Shown here in pieces: positions 42,271 to 50,876 of a DNA stretch of 64,000 bases. This stretch comes from Comamonadaceae bacterium. Its GTDB lineage: Bacteria > Pseudomonadota > Gammaproteobacteria > Burkholderiales > Burkholderiaceae_C. The position numbers and the translations under genes were made by a program. Below the pieces are notes generated by a model. It had not been told where the DNA came from and made no database searches. It saw only the letters and a program-made list of their open reading frames with translations. The DNA lies in the NCBI GenBank assembly GCA_947375135.1, contig CANCER010000003.1, forward strand, positions 62,001 through 126,000, in the 5' to 3' direction. Each line of letters starts with the position of its first letter. The first letter of the stretch is position 1.

Positions 42271-44136
42271 TTACGGGTGTGCTGCACCCAGCAGCAGCGT
42301 GGGCAGCCAGGTGGCGGTGGCCGGCACCAGCGCAATCGCCATGGTGCCCAGAAAGATCGCCAGCAGGGCTGGCAGCACGGACGCCGCCACGTATCGCACC
42401 GGCTTGTCAAACATGGCCGAGGCAAAGTAGATGTTCATGCCGGCCGGCGGGCACAAAAAGCCCAACTCCATATTGGCAAGAAAGATGATGCCGAAGTGCA
42501 CCGGGTCTATGCCATAGCTCAGGGCCACCGGCAGCAGCAGGGGAACCAGCACCACCAGCGCGGCAAAGATTTCCATCAGCGCACCGGCCGCAAACAGGAA
42601 CCCATTGAGCACCAGCAGGAACACCCATTTGTTGGGTATCACGCCCTGCACCCAGGTGATGGCCGCGTCCGGAATGCCGGCGTCAATCAGGTAGTTGGTC
42701 AGGCCCAGCGCCATGCCCAGAATCAGCATCACGCCGCCGATGATCTGGGTGCAGTCGCTCAAGGCCTGGGCCAGTTTGCGCCAGCCCAGTTCGCGGTGCG
42801 CCAGCACCTGGGTCAGGATGGCGTAGGCCGCAGCGATGGCCGCACTCTCGGTGGGAGTGGCCAGCCCGCTGACCAGCGCGCCAATGGCAACGAAGGGTGC
42901 CAGCACCTCCCACTTTGCAGCCCACAAGGCGCTTGCCACGCCGGGGTGTGCGGGCGTCTTTGCCGGTTGCACAGGCGCGTTGGCGGAAGCGGTGCCTGCG
43001 ATTGCCACCGTCGCCGGGCGCCTGAGGTAGCCACCCAACACCAGCAGGAACACCACCATGATGGCGGCCGGCAACAGCCCGGCCAGAAACATGGTGTTGA
43101 TGGGTACGCGCGCAATGATGGCGTACATGATGAGCGGCACCGAGGGTGCCAGCAGCACGCCCAGCGCGCTGGCGCTGGTCACCAGGCTGATGCCGCGCTG
43201 CTCCGGGAAACCCGCGTTGCGCAGCAGCGGCAGCAGCAGGCCGCCCAGCGCCAGAATGGTGACACCGCTGCCGCCGGTAAAGGCCGTGAAGGCCGAGCAC
43301 AGCACCGCACTGGCTACCACCGTGCCGGTGGCACCGCCGCCAAACAGCGCGACAAACACGGCACCCAGACGCTGTGCTGCACCGGTGCGCGCAAACACCA
43401 GACCGGCCAGCGTAAACAGGGGCAGGGCGGGCAGCGAGGGGTTGACGGTGATCTGGTAATGCGAAAGCGCAATCGAGGCCAGGGGCAGTGCGTCCTGCCA
43501 GAACAGCGCCAGCGCCAGCGCGCCCAGCACGGCAAAGATCGGTGCGCCGAACACCAGCGCAGCCACCAGCGCGATGACGGCAGGCCAGACGGGCAAGGCG
43601 CTGCCATCCCACTGCCAGGCCAACAGCAAGCCCGCCAGCATGGGCAGCAGGGCGCCGGCAAGTTTCTGAACCGGGGAGTTCAAACCTTGTGCGCCCAGTT
43701 GCAGGCCCAGCAGTGCAAAGCCCAGTGGCATGGCAGCCTGCAGCCACCACACCGGAATGCCGTAGGCCAGGGTTTGCGCCACCTGGCGTTCGCTGTCCAC
43801 CAGCTGCCAGCTGGCCCTGCACAGCAGGCCGCAGACCAGGGCGGCAAACAGCGTGCCGTACCACTGGCTGGCGGCCGCCAAGCGCGGATGCCGGGTCGAT
43901 GCAAAGCCCTTGCCAAAGCTGCTCAGGTGGCCGTGGCGCAGGGCTGCCACCGAGCCCAGCATGGCCATCACCAGGCCCAGGTGCTGCACGATGACGGGCG
44001 CGTTTTGCACGCCGCTGCCGGCCCAGGGGCGCACCAGAATCTCGATCAGGGGAATCAGCCCCATCAGCACCAGCGCCAGCGCAGCCAGCACTTCGTCCAG
44101 GCGGCACAGGCGCAGGCTTTGCAGCAGCCTGTTCAT
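42271..44136 (-). CDS. dctM: TRAP transporter fused small and large permease (DctQM)
   Basis: The 621-residue protein joins a four-helix DctQ part (about 1-180) to a DctM part of about twelve helices. The DctM signatures include FGAPIFAVLGALALALF, SALGVLLAPSVPLIMYAII and GFLCPPAGMNIYF. It uses the sodium or proton gradient to import an organic anion delivered by DctP. Its ATG overlaps the dctP stop. Fused QM permeases often accompany TatT proteins, as here. Confidence 0.93.
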   Translation of the reverse strand: MNRLLQSLRLCRLDEVLAALALVLMGLIPLIEILVRPWAGSGVQNAPVIVQHLGLVMAMLGSVAALRHGHLSSFGKGFASTRHPRLAAASQWYGTLFAALVCGLLCRASWQLVDSERQVAQTLAYGIPVWWLQAAMPLGFALLGLQLGAQGLNSPVQKLAGALLPMLAGLLLAWQWDGSALPVWPAVIALVAALVFGAPIFAVLGALALALFWQDALPLASIALSHYQITVNPSLPALPLFTLAGLVFARTGAAQRLGAVFVALFGGGATGTVVASAVLCSAFTAFTGGSGVTILALGGLLLPLLRNAGFPEQRGISLVTSASALGVLLAPSVPLIMYAIIARVPINTMFLAGLLPAAIMVVFLLVLGGYLRRPATVAIAGTASANAPVQPAKTPAHPGVASALWAAKWEVLAPFVAIGALVSGLATPTESAAIAAAYAILTQVLAHRELGWRKLAQALSDCTQIIGGVMLILGMALGLTNYLIDAGIPDAAITWVQGVIPNKWVFLLVLNGFLFAAGALMEIFAALVVLVPLLLPVALSYGIDPVHFGIIFLANMELGFLCPPAGMNIYFASAMFDKPVRYVAASVLPALLAIFLGTMAIALVPATATWLPTLLLGAAHP

Positions 44137-45143
44137 TTGCCGGTCTGCGCGCGGTAGGCCTTCACGTGCTTGAACACCTCGTCAAAGGTGTCAGCCGGCA
44201 CCATGGTGCCGCGTATGCGCGGGTACAGCGTTTCCGCCAGGGTGTTCCATTCCTGCATCTCGGCCGCATTGGGTTTGTGCACGATCAGCCCGCGCTTTTT
44301 CATCGCGTCCACCGCTTCGTCCACTTCCTTGCGGGCCTGCGTGCGCATCTGCAGGCCGGCCTTGTCACCGGCGGCGCGCAAGCTGGCCTGCCCTGCCGGG
44401 CTCATCGCGTCCCAGGCCTTGGTGGTCACCACCAGCGCACCGACGATGGGCGACCAGTTGATCTCCAGCATGTGCGGCGCGGTGTTGTAGATCTGGCTGG
44501 CCAGGGCGAAGTAGGGCGTGGAGGGCACCACGTTGATCATGCCGGTCTGTATGGAGGGCAGGATGTCGGCCGTCTCCAGTGGCACCGGCGTATAGCCCAG
44601 GCTCTTCATGATGGACTGCTGCTCCTGCTCCGAGCCCCAGGCAAAAAACTTCATGCGCTTGTAGTCGTCCGGTCGCACGGCAGCGTCCTTGGAGAAAAAG
44701 CGCACCCAGCCGGCGTCGCCCCAGCCCAGCACCACAAAGCCCTTGTCCAGAAATTTCTTCTCCATGGCCGGGCGCATTTTTTCGCGCACATAGTCCAGCT
44801 CTTCCCAGCTGCGAAACAGCAGGGGCAGGTTTTGCAGCGCGGTAATCGAAGGCTCAATCTCGCGCAGGCCCACCACCGATAGCAGGGCGCCCTGCAACTG
44901 GCCTATGCGCATGCGCCGCGCCATCTCGGCCTCGCCACCCTGGCTGCCGTCGGGGTAGACCATGGTCTTGGCGCCGCCGCCCTGGGCTTCGCGCCAGGCT
45001 TCACCCACCTCCAGCAGCTGGCGGTGGTAGAGCGAATTCTTGGGTGCCAGCGTGCCCACCCGCAATTGCAGATCGGCCGCATGGAGCAGCGGGCTGGTCA
45101 ACACGGTCAGGGCGAGCAGGAGGGCGGCAGTCAGTTTGGACAT
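44133..45143 (-). CDS. dctP: TRAP transporter periplasmic binding protein
   Basis: The 336-residue protein has a signal peptide (ends LLHAA) and the DctP fold: RVGTLAPKNSLYH, the PDGSQGGEAEMARRMRIGQLQ segment and GLREIEPSITALQNLP. It lacks a clear view of the substrate Arg. It captures a carboxylate or similar small anion in the periplasm. The operon starts at tatT, which has a candidate PhoB box, so the ligand may be an organophosphorus compound (inference). Confidence 0.9.
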   Translation of the reverse strand: MSKLTAALLLALTVLTSPLLHAADLQLRVGTLAPKNSLYHRQLLEVGEAWREAQGGGAKTMVYPDGSQGGEAEMARRMRIGQLQGALLSVVGLREIEPSITALQNLPLLFRSWEELDYVREKMRPAMEKKFLDKGFVVLGWGDAGWVRFFSKDAAVRPDDYKRMKFFAWGSEQEQQSIMKSLGYTPVPLETADILPSIQTGMINVVPSTPYFALASQIYNTAPHMLEINWSPIVGALVVTTKAWDAMSPAGQASLRAAGDKAGLQMRTQARKEVDEAVDAMKKRGLIVHKPNAAEMQEWNTLAETLYPRIRGTMVPADTFDEVFKHVKAYRAQTGK

Positions 45144-45171
45144 GGTGTGATCAGCAAGAGGTAGGGGCGGG

Positions 45172-46092
45172 TTAAAACAAATCGTCGGCGGTGGCGAGTA
45201 GCCAGAGCGCGCGTTCGCGCATCACGGCGTTTTGCATGCCGGGGTGTGCGGCGCATACGGCCAGGGCCTGGCGCAAGAGGGCGTCGAAGGCGGCGCGGTC
45301 TCCGGCGGGTAAGGCTACGCCCTCGGCCTTGGCCACCAGCGGGCCGGCATGGTGTTGGCCCCCCAGGGCAATGGCCTGGTCAAAGTAGGACAGGGCTTGT
45401 GTGCTGGAGCCGCCGGGGCGGGCTCCTTCAAAGCTGGCCATCAGGCCGGTGAGCGCACCCTCGCCATACGCGGGCTGCCTGGCGTAGGCCAGCTGGGCCA
45501 GGCGTACGGCCAGCGGCAAATCGGCCACGGTGTCCGGGTTGTCTTTGGACAGGGAGATGAGGCCACCCCAACTCGCAGCGGCCCAGTAGGCCAGGCCGAC
45601 TTGCTCATTTTTGAGTGGCGGCCAGTCGCTGGCGCGGCTGCTCTCCAGTGCCTTGCGAAAACCGGGCTGTGCGCGTTCGAGTGCCGCCATGGCGTGGCGG
45701 TGCGCACGTGCGTACAGGCGCGCCGCCCGTTCGCGCAGCAGCTGTGCGGTTTTGGCATCGCGTGTGTCCAGGCGCTCGGCATCGAAGGCCACAAAGGCAT
45801 AGGCGTATTGGGTAAAGCCGGTGGCCACGGCCTCGGACAAGGCGGCGTTGTCGGGCACTTCGCGCAGCAGCGATTCGCTCAGCTTGAGGTAGAACGCACT
45901 GGCTTCGCGCGCCAGCACCAGATCGTCCTCCGGCGCCTGGCCTTGTGAGGCCAGTTCGTTGGCCATGCTTTGCACAATCAGGTGCCGCGCAGAGCAGGCA
46001 CCCAAAGTGGCCAGCAACAGGCACAGGCCCAGCGCGCGCAGCAGCGGCAATGTCAAGGCGAACAAGCGGGACGGCGCAAACGGGAGGGGCAT
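45172..46092 (-). CDS. TatT-like TRAP-associated lipoprotein
   Basis: From ATG 46092 the protein has 306 residues. A lipobox ATLGAC at the end of the first hydrophobic stretch predicts lipid attachment. The rest is helical with TPR-like repeats (AARLYARAHRHAMAALERA; ALTGLMASFEGARPGG). It matches the TRAP-associated TatT family (Treponema Tp0956), a trimer thought to bind DctP and help with hydrophobic ligands. It is the first gene of tatT-dctP-dctQM. Confidence 0.85.
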   Translation of the reverse strand: MPLPFAPSRLFALTLPLLRALGLCLLLATLGACSARHLIVQSMANELASQGQAPEDDLVLAREASAFYLKLSESLLREVPDNAALSEAVATGFTQYAYAFVAFDAERLDTRDAKTAQLLRERAARLYARAHRHAMAALERAQPGFRKALESSRASDWPPLKNEQVGLAYWAAASWGGLISLSKDNPDTVADLPLAVRLAQLAYARQPAYGEGALTGLMASFEGARPGGSSTQALSYFDQAIALGGQHHAGPLVAKAEGVALPAGDRAAFDALLRQALAVCAAHPGMQNAVMRERALWLLATADDLF

Positions 46093-46167
46093 GGGTGGTG
46101 AGCCGGCAAAGGCCTGGGGGCGGGCGTGCCAGCCCGTAGGCTGGGTCAAGTTAAAAATGTAGTTCGG

Positions 46168-46189
46168 TTGTGTGAAGCTTCGGTGACAA
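46168..46189 (-). promoter_or_regulatory. Candidate PhoB box for tatT-dctP-dctQM operon
   Basis: Minus-strand GTCAC and TTCAC cores spaced 11 bp, a clean match, 76 bp before the tatT start. It abuts the plus-strand box at 46192. Confidence 0.65.
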
Positions 46190-46191
46190 CG

Positions 46192-46213
46192 CTGTCACGA
46201 ATGCTTCATAGGC
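46192..46213 (+). promoter_or_regulatory. Candidate PhoB box for YkgJ-like gene
   Basis: Plus-strand CTGTCAC and GCTTCAT units spaced 11 bp, 101 bp before the proposed TTG start at 46315. Confidence 0.65.
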
Positions 46214-46314
46214 TTGCCATGGATGGCGGTGGCTGCAATAAAACTGTCACACGGTGCACCTACCGTTCGCCTGGAAACCGTCAGTTTTATGAAGTACTTT
46301 TTGGAGATATCCAG

Positions 46315-46815
46315 TTGAGGAAATTCGTCGCACCCGCAGTGGCACAGGTTTACCTGGCCACCCTCTGGTTGTTCCTTCCCTTGATGCCCTTGTTTGCATC
46401 CATCCTGTTCCGGCGCGTCAAGTACTTGCGCGAATACCAGGGAACACTTAAAAAAATGCGGGTTCACATTGCAGCACTCAGGGAAGGCCCGGCGCAGCAC
46501 TACTTCCATGACGTGATGGGACGCGCCTCTGTGGTTCCACAAGAAGTTCACGGCCAGTGTGTGCAATGTGGAAATTGCTGCATGGACCGCAGATGCGTGT
46601 TTCTTGAAACGGCGGACGAGGTGACCTACCAATGCGGCATTTATCACTCGCCATTTCGCAAGTTGTCCAACTGCGGTTCCTTCCCCCTCAACCAATGGGA
46701 TATTGAACGCTACGCCTGCCCTAGTTACACGGTATCGGCGGTCATTCCGATTCGCCTTCACACGGCTAGCAACCAGAACGACGCCCAAGTCTCCGAACCC
46801 TTGCCGATCAGATGA
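46315..46815 (+). CDS. YkgJ-like cysteine-cluster protein
   Basis: TTG 46315 with GGAG eight bases upstream gives 166 residues; upstream in-frame starts such as ATG 46218 cannot be excluded. A hydrophobic segment (about 8-32) precedes the cysteine cluster QCVQCGNCCMDRRC, the C-x2-C-x2-CC pattern of YkgJ-type Zn/Fe-binding proteins. Three more cysteines follow (YQCGIY, SNCGS, YACPS). Function in this family is poorly known. The candidate PhoB box is a new clue. Confidence 0.65.
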   Translation: MRKFVAPAVAQVYLATLWLFLPLMPLFASILFRRVKYLREYQGTLKKMRVHIAALREGPAQHYFHDVMGRASVVPQEVHGQCVQCGNCCMDRRCVFLETADEVTYQCGIYHSPFRKLSNCGSFPLNQWDIERYACPSYTVSAVIPIRLHTASNQNDAQVSEPLPIR

Positions 46816-46896
46816 TCGGCAACCGGCATGGCACCTTCGGACCGCTTGGTGGCCACGCCAGTTGCGGGGGCCGCAGACACCGTTCCAGTGGTTCGC

Positions 46897-46918
46897 GTGT
46901 CACAGGCGCTTCATTGTT
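46897..46918 (+). promoter_or_regulatory. Candidate PhoB box for HAD phosphatase
   Basis: Plus-strand GTCAC and TTCAT cores spaced 11 bp, ending 21 bp before the ATG at 46940. Confidence 0.6.
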
Positions 46919-46939
46919 TTCAGCTACCGTCCAAGCACC

Positions 46940-47632
46940 ATGTACAGCAATAACGAACGACTCATTGTTTTTGATGCCGATGGCACGACCATTGACGCCT
47001 ATCCTGTCATCGTCGATACCTTTACACGGCACGGCATGAAATTGGGAGATCTCGAGCGCTTCCAAAAACGCCACAACCTCTTCAAATATTTGGGTGGCGT
47101 CAAGGATTTTCCATTCAACTTGGGCAAGCAACTCGGCAAGCAAAGCCGCAAAAATCTTCTGTCCACGCTCACCGAGGCATACCGTGAAGAGGCCAAACTC
47201 TTTCCGGGTATGGCCGCGCTGATCCGCACTCTCTTTGCGACACCTGGCATTCGGGTCGGTCTGGTCACCCGCAACATTACCAACGAGCCCATGTTGACGA
47301 TTCGCAAAGTGTTGTCCCGGCATGATATCGATCTGGATGCGTTTGACTTCGCGGCTCATGTTTCCTTGAAAGAGGAAAAAACCAGCGCGTTTGTATCGGC
47401 CAGAAAAGCCTTCACAATCAATCCAGCGCGTTCCTATGCCTGTGGAGATGAGCACAAGGACTTCCACTCCGCCATAGCGGCTGGTATGCACCCCTTTATC
47501 GGGTCGTATGGTTTTGAAGACCACACGCGTTTGACCAAAAAATTCAATTTACCAGAAGACGTCATTTCACGTACCCCACAGGACCTCAGCATCAGGCTTC
47601 TGCATGCACTGGATATTGGACAAGTTGGATGA
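46940..47632 (+). CDS. HAD-superfamily phosphatase
   Basis: From ATG 46940 the protein has 230 residues. The HAD motif I is FDADGTTID, motif II LVTRN and motif IV ACGDEHKDF. The layout resembles phosphoglycolate-phosphatase-like enzymes with a helical cap (about 20-100). It would hydrolyse a small cytoplasmic phosphate ester. GC content here is visibly lower than in the rest of the window, and codon use is more AT-rich, which may indicate later acquisition. Substrate unknown. Confidence 0.82.
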   Translation: MYSNNERLIVFDADGTTIDAYPVIVDTFTRHGMKLGDLERFQKRHNLFKYLGGVKDFPFNLGKQLGKQSRKNLLSTLTEAYREEAKLFPGMAALIRTLFATPGIRVGLVTRNITNEPMLTIRKVLSRHDIDLDAFDFAAHVSLKEEKTSAFVSARKAFTINPARSYACGDEHKDFHSAIAAGMHPFIGSYGFEDHTRLTKKFNLPEDVISRTPQDLSIRLLHALDIGQVG

Positions 47633-47761
47633 CGGTGGCAGGCTAGCGAATGTTTGCTGCCAGGAAATCAGGGCCTGGCCGTGACAGCTTGAGAGAAGAA
47701 AAATGACTAAGCGGTCTGCGCCGTCAATCTGGAAAAAATTGGGCCCAGTGCCTGACTTTTG

Positions 47762-48490
47762 CTAGGGCACTTGAACGAGATGGACTTGGTCCAGTCGAAC
47801 AAAAATGAAGCCAGCCTTGAGAAGCTGAATAAGCCCCACGGACATGCCTTCAGCAGAATCCGATGCGGGTTTGTTCATGTGCGCAATGATGATGTCGCCG
47901 CCTTTGACATGCCTTAGTCGCTCTGCGATGGCCAAGCGATCGAGTGTTGCGCCCGAGTCTGCGTTCACTGAAAAGCCGGCGATGCCATAGCCCATTTTTT
48001 CGATCTCGGTGACGGACTGGGAATCGTACTCGGCCGTCGCCCCGCGGTACCAATGGGGGGGCACACCAATCATCTCGGTGATCGCACGAGCGCCTTCCGC
48101 AACCTCGCGCCTTAAATGCAAAACATCCGGCTCGCCTGCAATACCGTAAACTTTTTTGCCAACACCAATCACTGCTGGAATATGATTTTCTCCATGGTCC
48201 TCCACATCGAATAGATCCAGATGGGCTTTGATAATGGCGACCCCAACAGGGTTGGCCAATAACCATTTTTTGGTTGCGAACAAGGTTGCAGGAATCTGGT
48301 TGCGTATCAGGAACGCAATCAAGTCGTCGTCGAATTGTCCTGAGCAGGCGTCGAGCGTGAGCGCCAGCCGGTTGGTTGAGCCCGATACCGATACGATGCG
48401 ATCGTGGATCTCGACAGGCTTGTGTTCAGCCCGGACTGTCCCACACAGAAAGGGCCATGTCAGCAGTAGTAAAAAATAGGGAATTTTCAT
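47762..48490 (-). CDS. Secreted polysaccharide deacetylase-like protein
   Basis: From ATG 48490 the protein has 242 residues with a signal peptide (ends TVRAE). NodB-type motifs are present in altered form: ALTLDACSG (usual TFDDG), the metal-binding HGENH, WYRGATAEYD and DIIIAHMN near the C-terminus. The family removes acetyl groups from cell-surface glycans. Like the HAD gene beside it, it is less GC-rich than the window average. No PhoB box was seen in front. Confidence 0.82.
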   Translation of the reverse strand: MKIPYFLLLLTWPFLCGTVRAEHKPVEIHDRIVSVSGSTNRLALTLDACSGQFDDDLIAFLIRNQIPATLFATKKWLLANPVGVAIIKAHLDLFDVEDHGENHIPAVIGVGKKVYGIAGEPDVLHLRREVAEGARAITEMIGVPPHWYRGATAEYDSQSVTEIEKMGYGIAGFSVNADSGATLDRLAIAERLRHVKGGDIIIAHMNKPASDSAEGMSVGLIQLLKAGFIFVRLDQVHLVQVP

Positions 48491-49175
48491 AGAAAAACGT
48501 ATTGTGCCGTCTGCTGCGGGTGAAGTCATCGTGCATAAGTCTTCATCTGTGGGCGGCACTTTACAGTCAGTATTTTCCAATCCGGCTATGAGCCTGAAGG
48601 ACAGTGAGGTCGTGAACTTCGTACGCGTGTCTCGATCTATCGGGCCCCCTGCCAGGCCGCTGGAGACCTCCGTGGTGGTTCGGTTTTTTGTTCAATGGAG
48701 CACCTTGTTTAGGCGGCTCCGACTGCGCTTTTACGCCCCGGGGCTGTTGAACAGCGCAAACCGATCGGCCTTGGCCTTTTGCATCACCGGGCATGCACAT
48801 AGTTGCTGCCGTTCGTTCCCACGCATTGAAAGACCCAATTGCAAACACATTCCGCACTCCCTCTTTCTCAATGAGGATTCTTGTCAGCTTTAATGAGGCT
48901 GGGGTTTTATTTTTTCATCAACGTAAAAAGAACTGCGCGTCACGAAGCATCGATGGGTTGCTGCCCTTGCATTCCAATCTGCGTTGCTGTGGTGCAAGGC
49001 CATACTCTCGCACGGCGAAGGCGGCAAAGGTTTACCCACCCGGGGTGAGGTCCATTTCCAGGACATGCTGACTTTTGAGGGCGCGCCGTCCTGGCAAAGG
49101 GGGGGGGCACCTTTGTCATCAATTATTCACGCAGTTGCCACGAACGGGTCACGCCGGGTTTGGACAATTTCGGTC
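48491..49175. other. 685-bp region without a convincing gene
   Basis: Overlapping frames on both strands (48504-48893 plus, 48567-48857 minus) have atypical composition, rich in Ser, Arg and Cys, and no recognisable family. A poly-G tract of nine lies at about 49100-49108. The only clear element is the PhoB-like box at 49113. The stretch may be a decayed gene or a remnant of an insertion. Confidence 0.5.
49113..49134 (+). promoter_or_regulatory. Candidate PhoB box for olsB-plcP
   Basis: Plus-strand GTCAT and TTCAC cores spaced 11 bp, 41 bp before the olsB ATG. Confidence 0.7.
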
Positions 49176-49997
49176 ATGAACACTATGAACGAACACACCT
49201 TGACCATGTGCGACAGCGTTGTCGCGCAGCCCCCTATTGCCATCCGTCCTGCAGTGCCCAAAGCGCAGCCCGGCGGTATCGAAGTGTCCTGGGCCAAGCA
49301 CCAGGACGAAGTGCGTGCCGCACAGAAATTGCGCTTTGACGTGTTTGTCGGCGAAATGGGCGCACGCCTGAACACGCCGGTCCCTGGACACGATGTGGAC
49401 CTGTTCGACAACTTCTGCGAGCACCTGCTGGTGCGCGACCAGGCCACGCAACAGGTGATAGGCACCTACCGCGTGTTGACGCCGGTGCAGGCCAAGCGCG
49501 TGGGCAGCACCTACAGCGACATCGAGTTTGACCTGACCCGCCTGCGCATGCTGCGCGCGCGCATGGTGGAGCTGGGCCGTAGCTGCGTGCACCCGGAGCA
49601 CCGCCACGGCGGCGTCATCATGGCGCTGTGGGGGGCGCTGGCCGAGTTCATGACACGCAACCAGCTCGACACCATGATCGGTTGCGCCAGCATCCCCATG
49701 CTGCACAACGGTGTGGTCAGCGGCGATGTGGCGGCCAGCATCTGGCGCCAGTTGAAGGCCACCCACCTGGCACCGATCGACTTCCATGTGCGCCCGCGCC
49801 TGCCGCTGCCGGTGGATAGGCTCGACAACACACTGGCGGTGGAAGCGCCGGCACTGATCAAGGGTTATTTGCGCCTGGGTGCCAAGGTGCTGGGCGCACC
49901 GGCCTGGGACCCGGACTTCAACACCGCCGATTTGCCCATGCTGATGCGTATTGCCGACTTGCCCTCGCGCTACCGCAAACACTTTCTGGGGGCTTGA
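49176..49997 (+). CDS. olsB: Ornithine N-acyltransferase OlsB-like
   Basis: From ATG 49176 (or 49185) the protein has 273 residues with a GNAT fold. Family features: KLRFDVFVGEMGA (51-63), DVDLFDNFCEHLLVRD (73-88), VIGTYRVL and VELGRSCVHPEHR (131-143). OlsB transfers a 3-hydroxyacyl chain from acyl carrier protein to ornithine, giving lyso-ornithine lipid, the first step to a phosphorus-free membrane lipid. The next gene, plcP, starts directly at its stop codon. A probable partner OlsA is at 54193. Confidence 0.87.
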   Translation: MNTMNEHTLTMCDSVVAQPPIAIRPAVPKAQPGGIEVSWAKHQDEVRAAQKLRFDVFVGEMGARLNTPVPGHDVDLFDNFCEHLLVRDQATQQVIGTYRVLTPVQAKRVGSTYSDIEFDLTRLRMLRARMVELGRSCVHPEHRHGGVIMALWGALAEFMTRNQLDTMIGCASIPMLHNGVVSGDVAASIWRQLKATHLAPIDFHVRPRLPLPVDRLDNTLAVEAPALIKGYLRLGAKVLGAPAWDPDFNTADLPMLMRIADLPSRYRKHFLGA

Positions 49998-50876
49998 ATG
50001 CGGGCCGTCGCCGACGCATTCGTCAGTGGGTGGCAGGGCTCTGTCGGGGATTCGACTCCGGACTCTGAGGACGACGCGCCCAAGATCCGCTACCGGGCAG
50101 TGTTCATCTCCGACATCCACCTGGGCACGGTGGGCTGTCAGGCCGACGCCCTGCTGGATTTTTTGAAGCACCACTCCAGCGACTACCTGTATCTGGTGGG
50201 AGACATTGTGGATGGCTGGCAGTTGCGCCGCCGCTGGTTCTGGCCACAGGCCCATAACGACGTGGTGCAAAAACTGCTGCGCCGCGCCCGCAAGGGCTGC
50301 CATGTGGTGTTTGTACCGGGTAACCACGATGAGTTTGCACGCGGCTTTGTCGGCCACAAATTTGGCGACATCACCGTGCAGCGCGATACCGTGCACGTGA
50401 CCGCGCTGGGCGTTTCGCTGTGGGTCACCCATGGGGACTACTTTGACGGCGTCATCCAGTGCGCCAAATGGCTGGCCTATGTGGGCGACAACGCCTATGA
50501 ATTCACCCTCAAGCTCAACCGCAGCCTCAACAGCCTGCGCGCACGCATGGGTCTGCCTTACTGGTCGCTCTCGCAGTACCTCAAGGGCAAGGTCAAGAGC
50601 GCGTTGAATTACGTGACGGACTTCGAAGTGGCCGTGGCCAAGGAAGCCCGGCACCGCGGCCACGCCGGTGTGGTGTGCGGCCACATCCACCGCGCCGAAA
50701 TGCGCGACATCAACGGCACGCTGTACTGCAACGACGGCGACTGGGTGGAAAGCCGCAGCGCCCTGGTGGAGCACATGGACGGACGTCTGGAGATTGTGTT
50801 CTGGGATGACCTGCTGGCCGAGCACTCTGCGCGGCAAGCCCAACTCGTACCGGCGTTGGTACCTACTCGGATTTAG
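49998..50876 (+). CDS. plcP: PlcP-type metallophosphoesterase (phospholipid-degrading)
   Basis: This 292-residue protein has LpxH/PlcP motifs: SDIHLG (38-43), VGDIVDGW (67-74), WPQAHNDVVQKLLR, PGNHDE (107-112), THGDYFD and GHIHRAE. The closely related PlcP of rhizobia and marine bacteria splits phosphatidylcholine or phosphatidylethanolamine into diacylglycerol and a phosphorylated headgroup during Pi starvation. Lipid A hydrolase LpxH shares the fold, so the call rests partly on context: coupling to olsB and a PhoB box. The diacylglycerol could feed the glycosyltransferase at 10580. Confidence 0.85.
   Translation: MRAVADAFVSGWQGSVGDSTPDSEDDAPKIRYRAVFISDIHLGTVGCQADALLDFLKHHSSDYLYLVGDIVDGWQLRRRWFWPQAHNDVVQKLLRRARKGCHVVFVPGNHDEFARGFVGHKFGDITVQRDTVHVTALGVSLWVTHGDYFDGVIQCAKWLAYVGDNAYEFTLKLNRSLNSLRARMGLPYWSLSQYLKGKVKSALNYVTDFEVAVAKEARHRGHAGVVCGHIHRAEMRDINGTLYCNDGDWVESRSALVEHMDGRLEIVFWDDLLAEHSARQAQLVPALVPTRI

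Noticed and set aside
42277..44157. 626-codon plus-strand frame rich in Gln, His and Arg
   Set aside because: Antisense to the TRAP permease; hydrophobic codons read in reverse give this composition.
48504..48893. 129-codon plus-strand frame in the gene-poor gap
   Set aside because: No family, no ribosome site, atypical composition; an overlapping minus-strand frame is no better.
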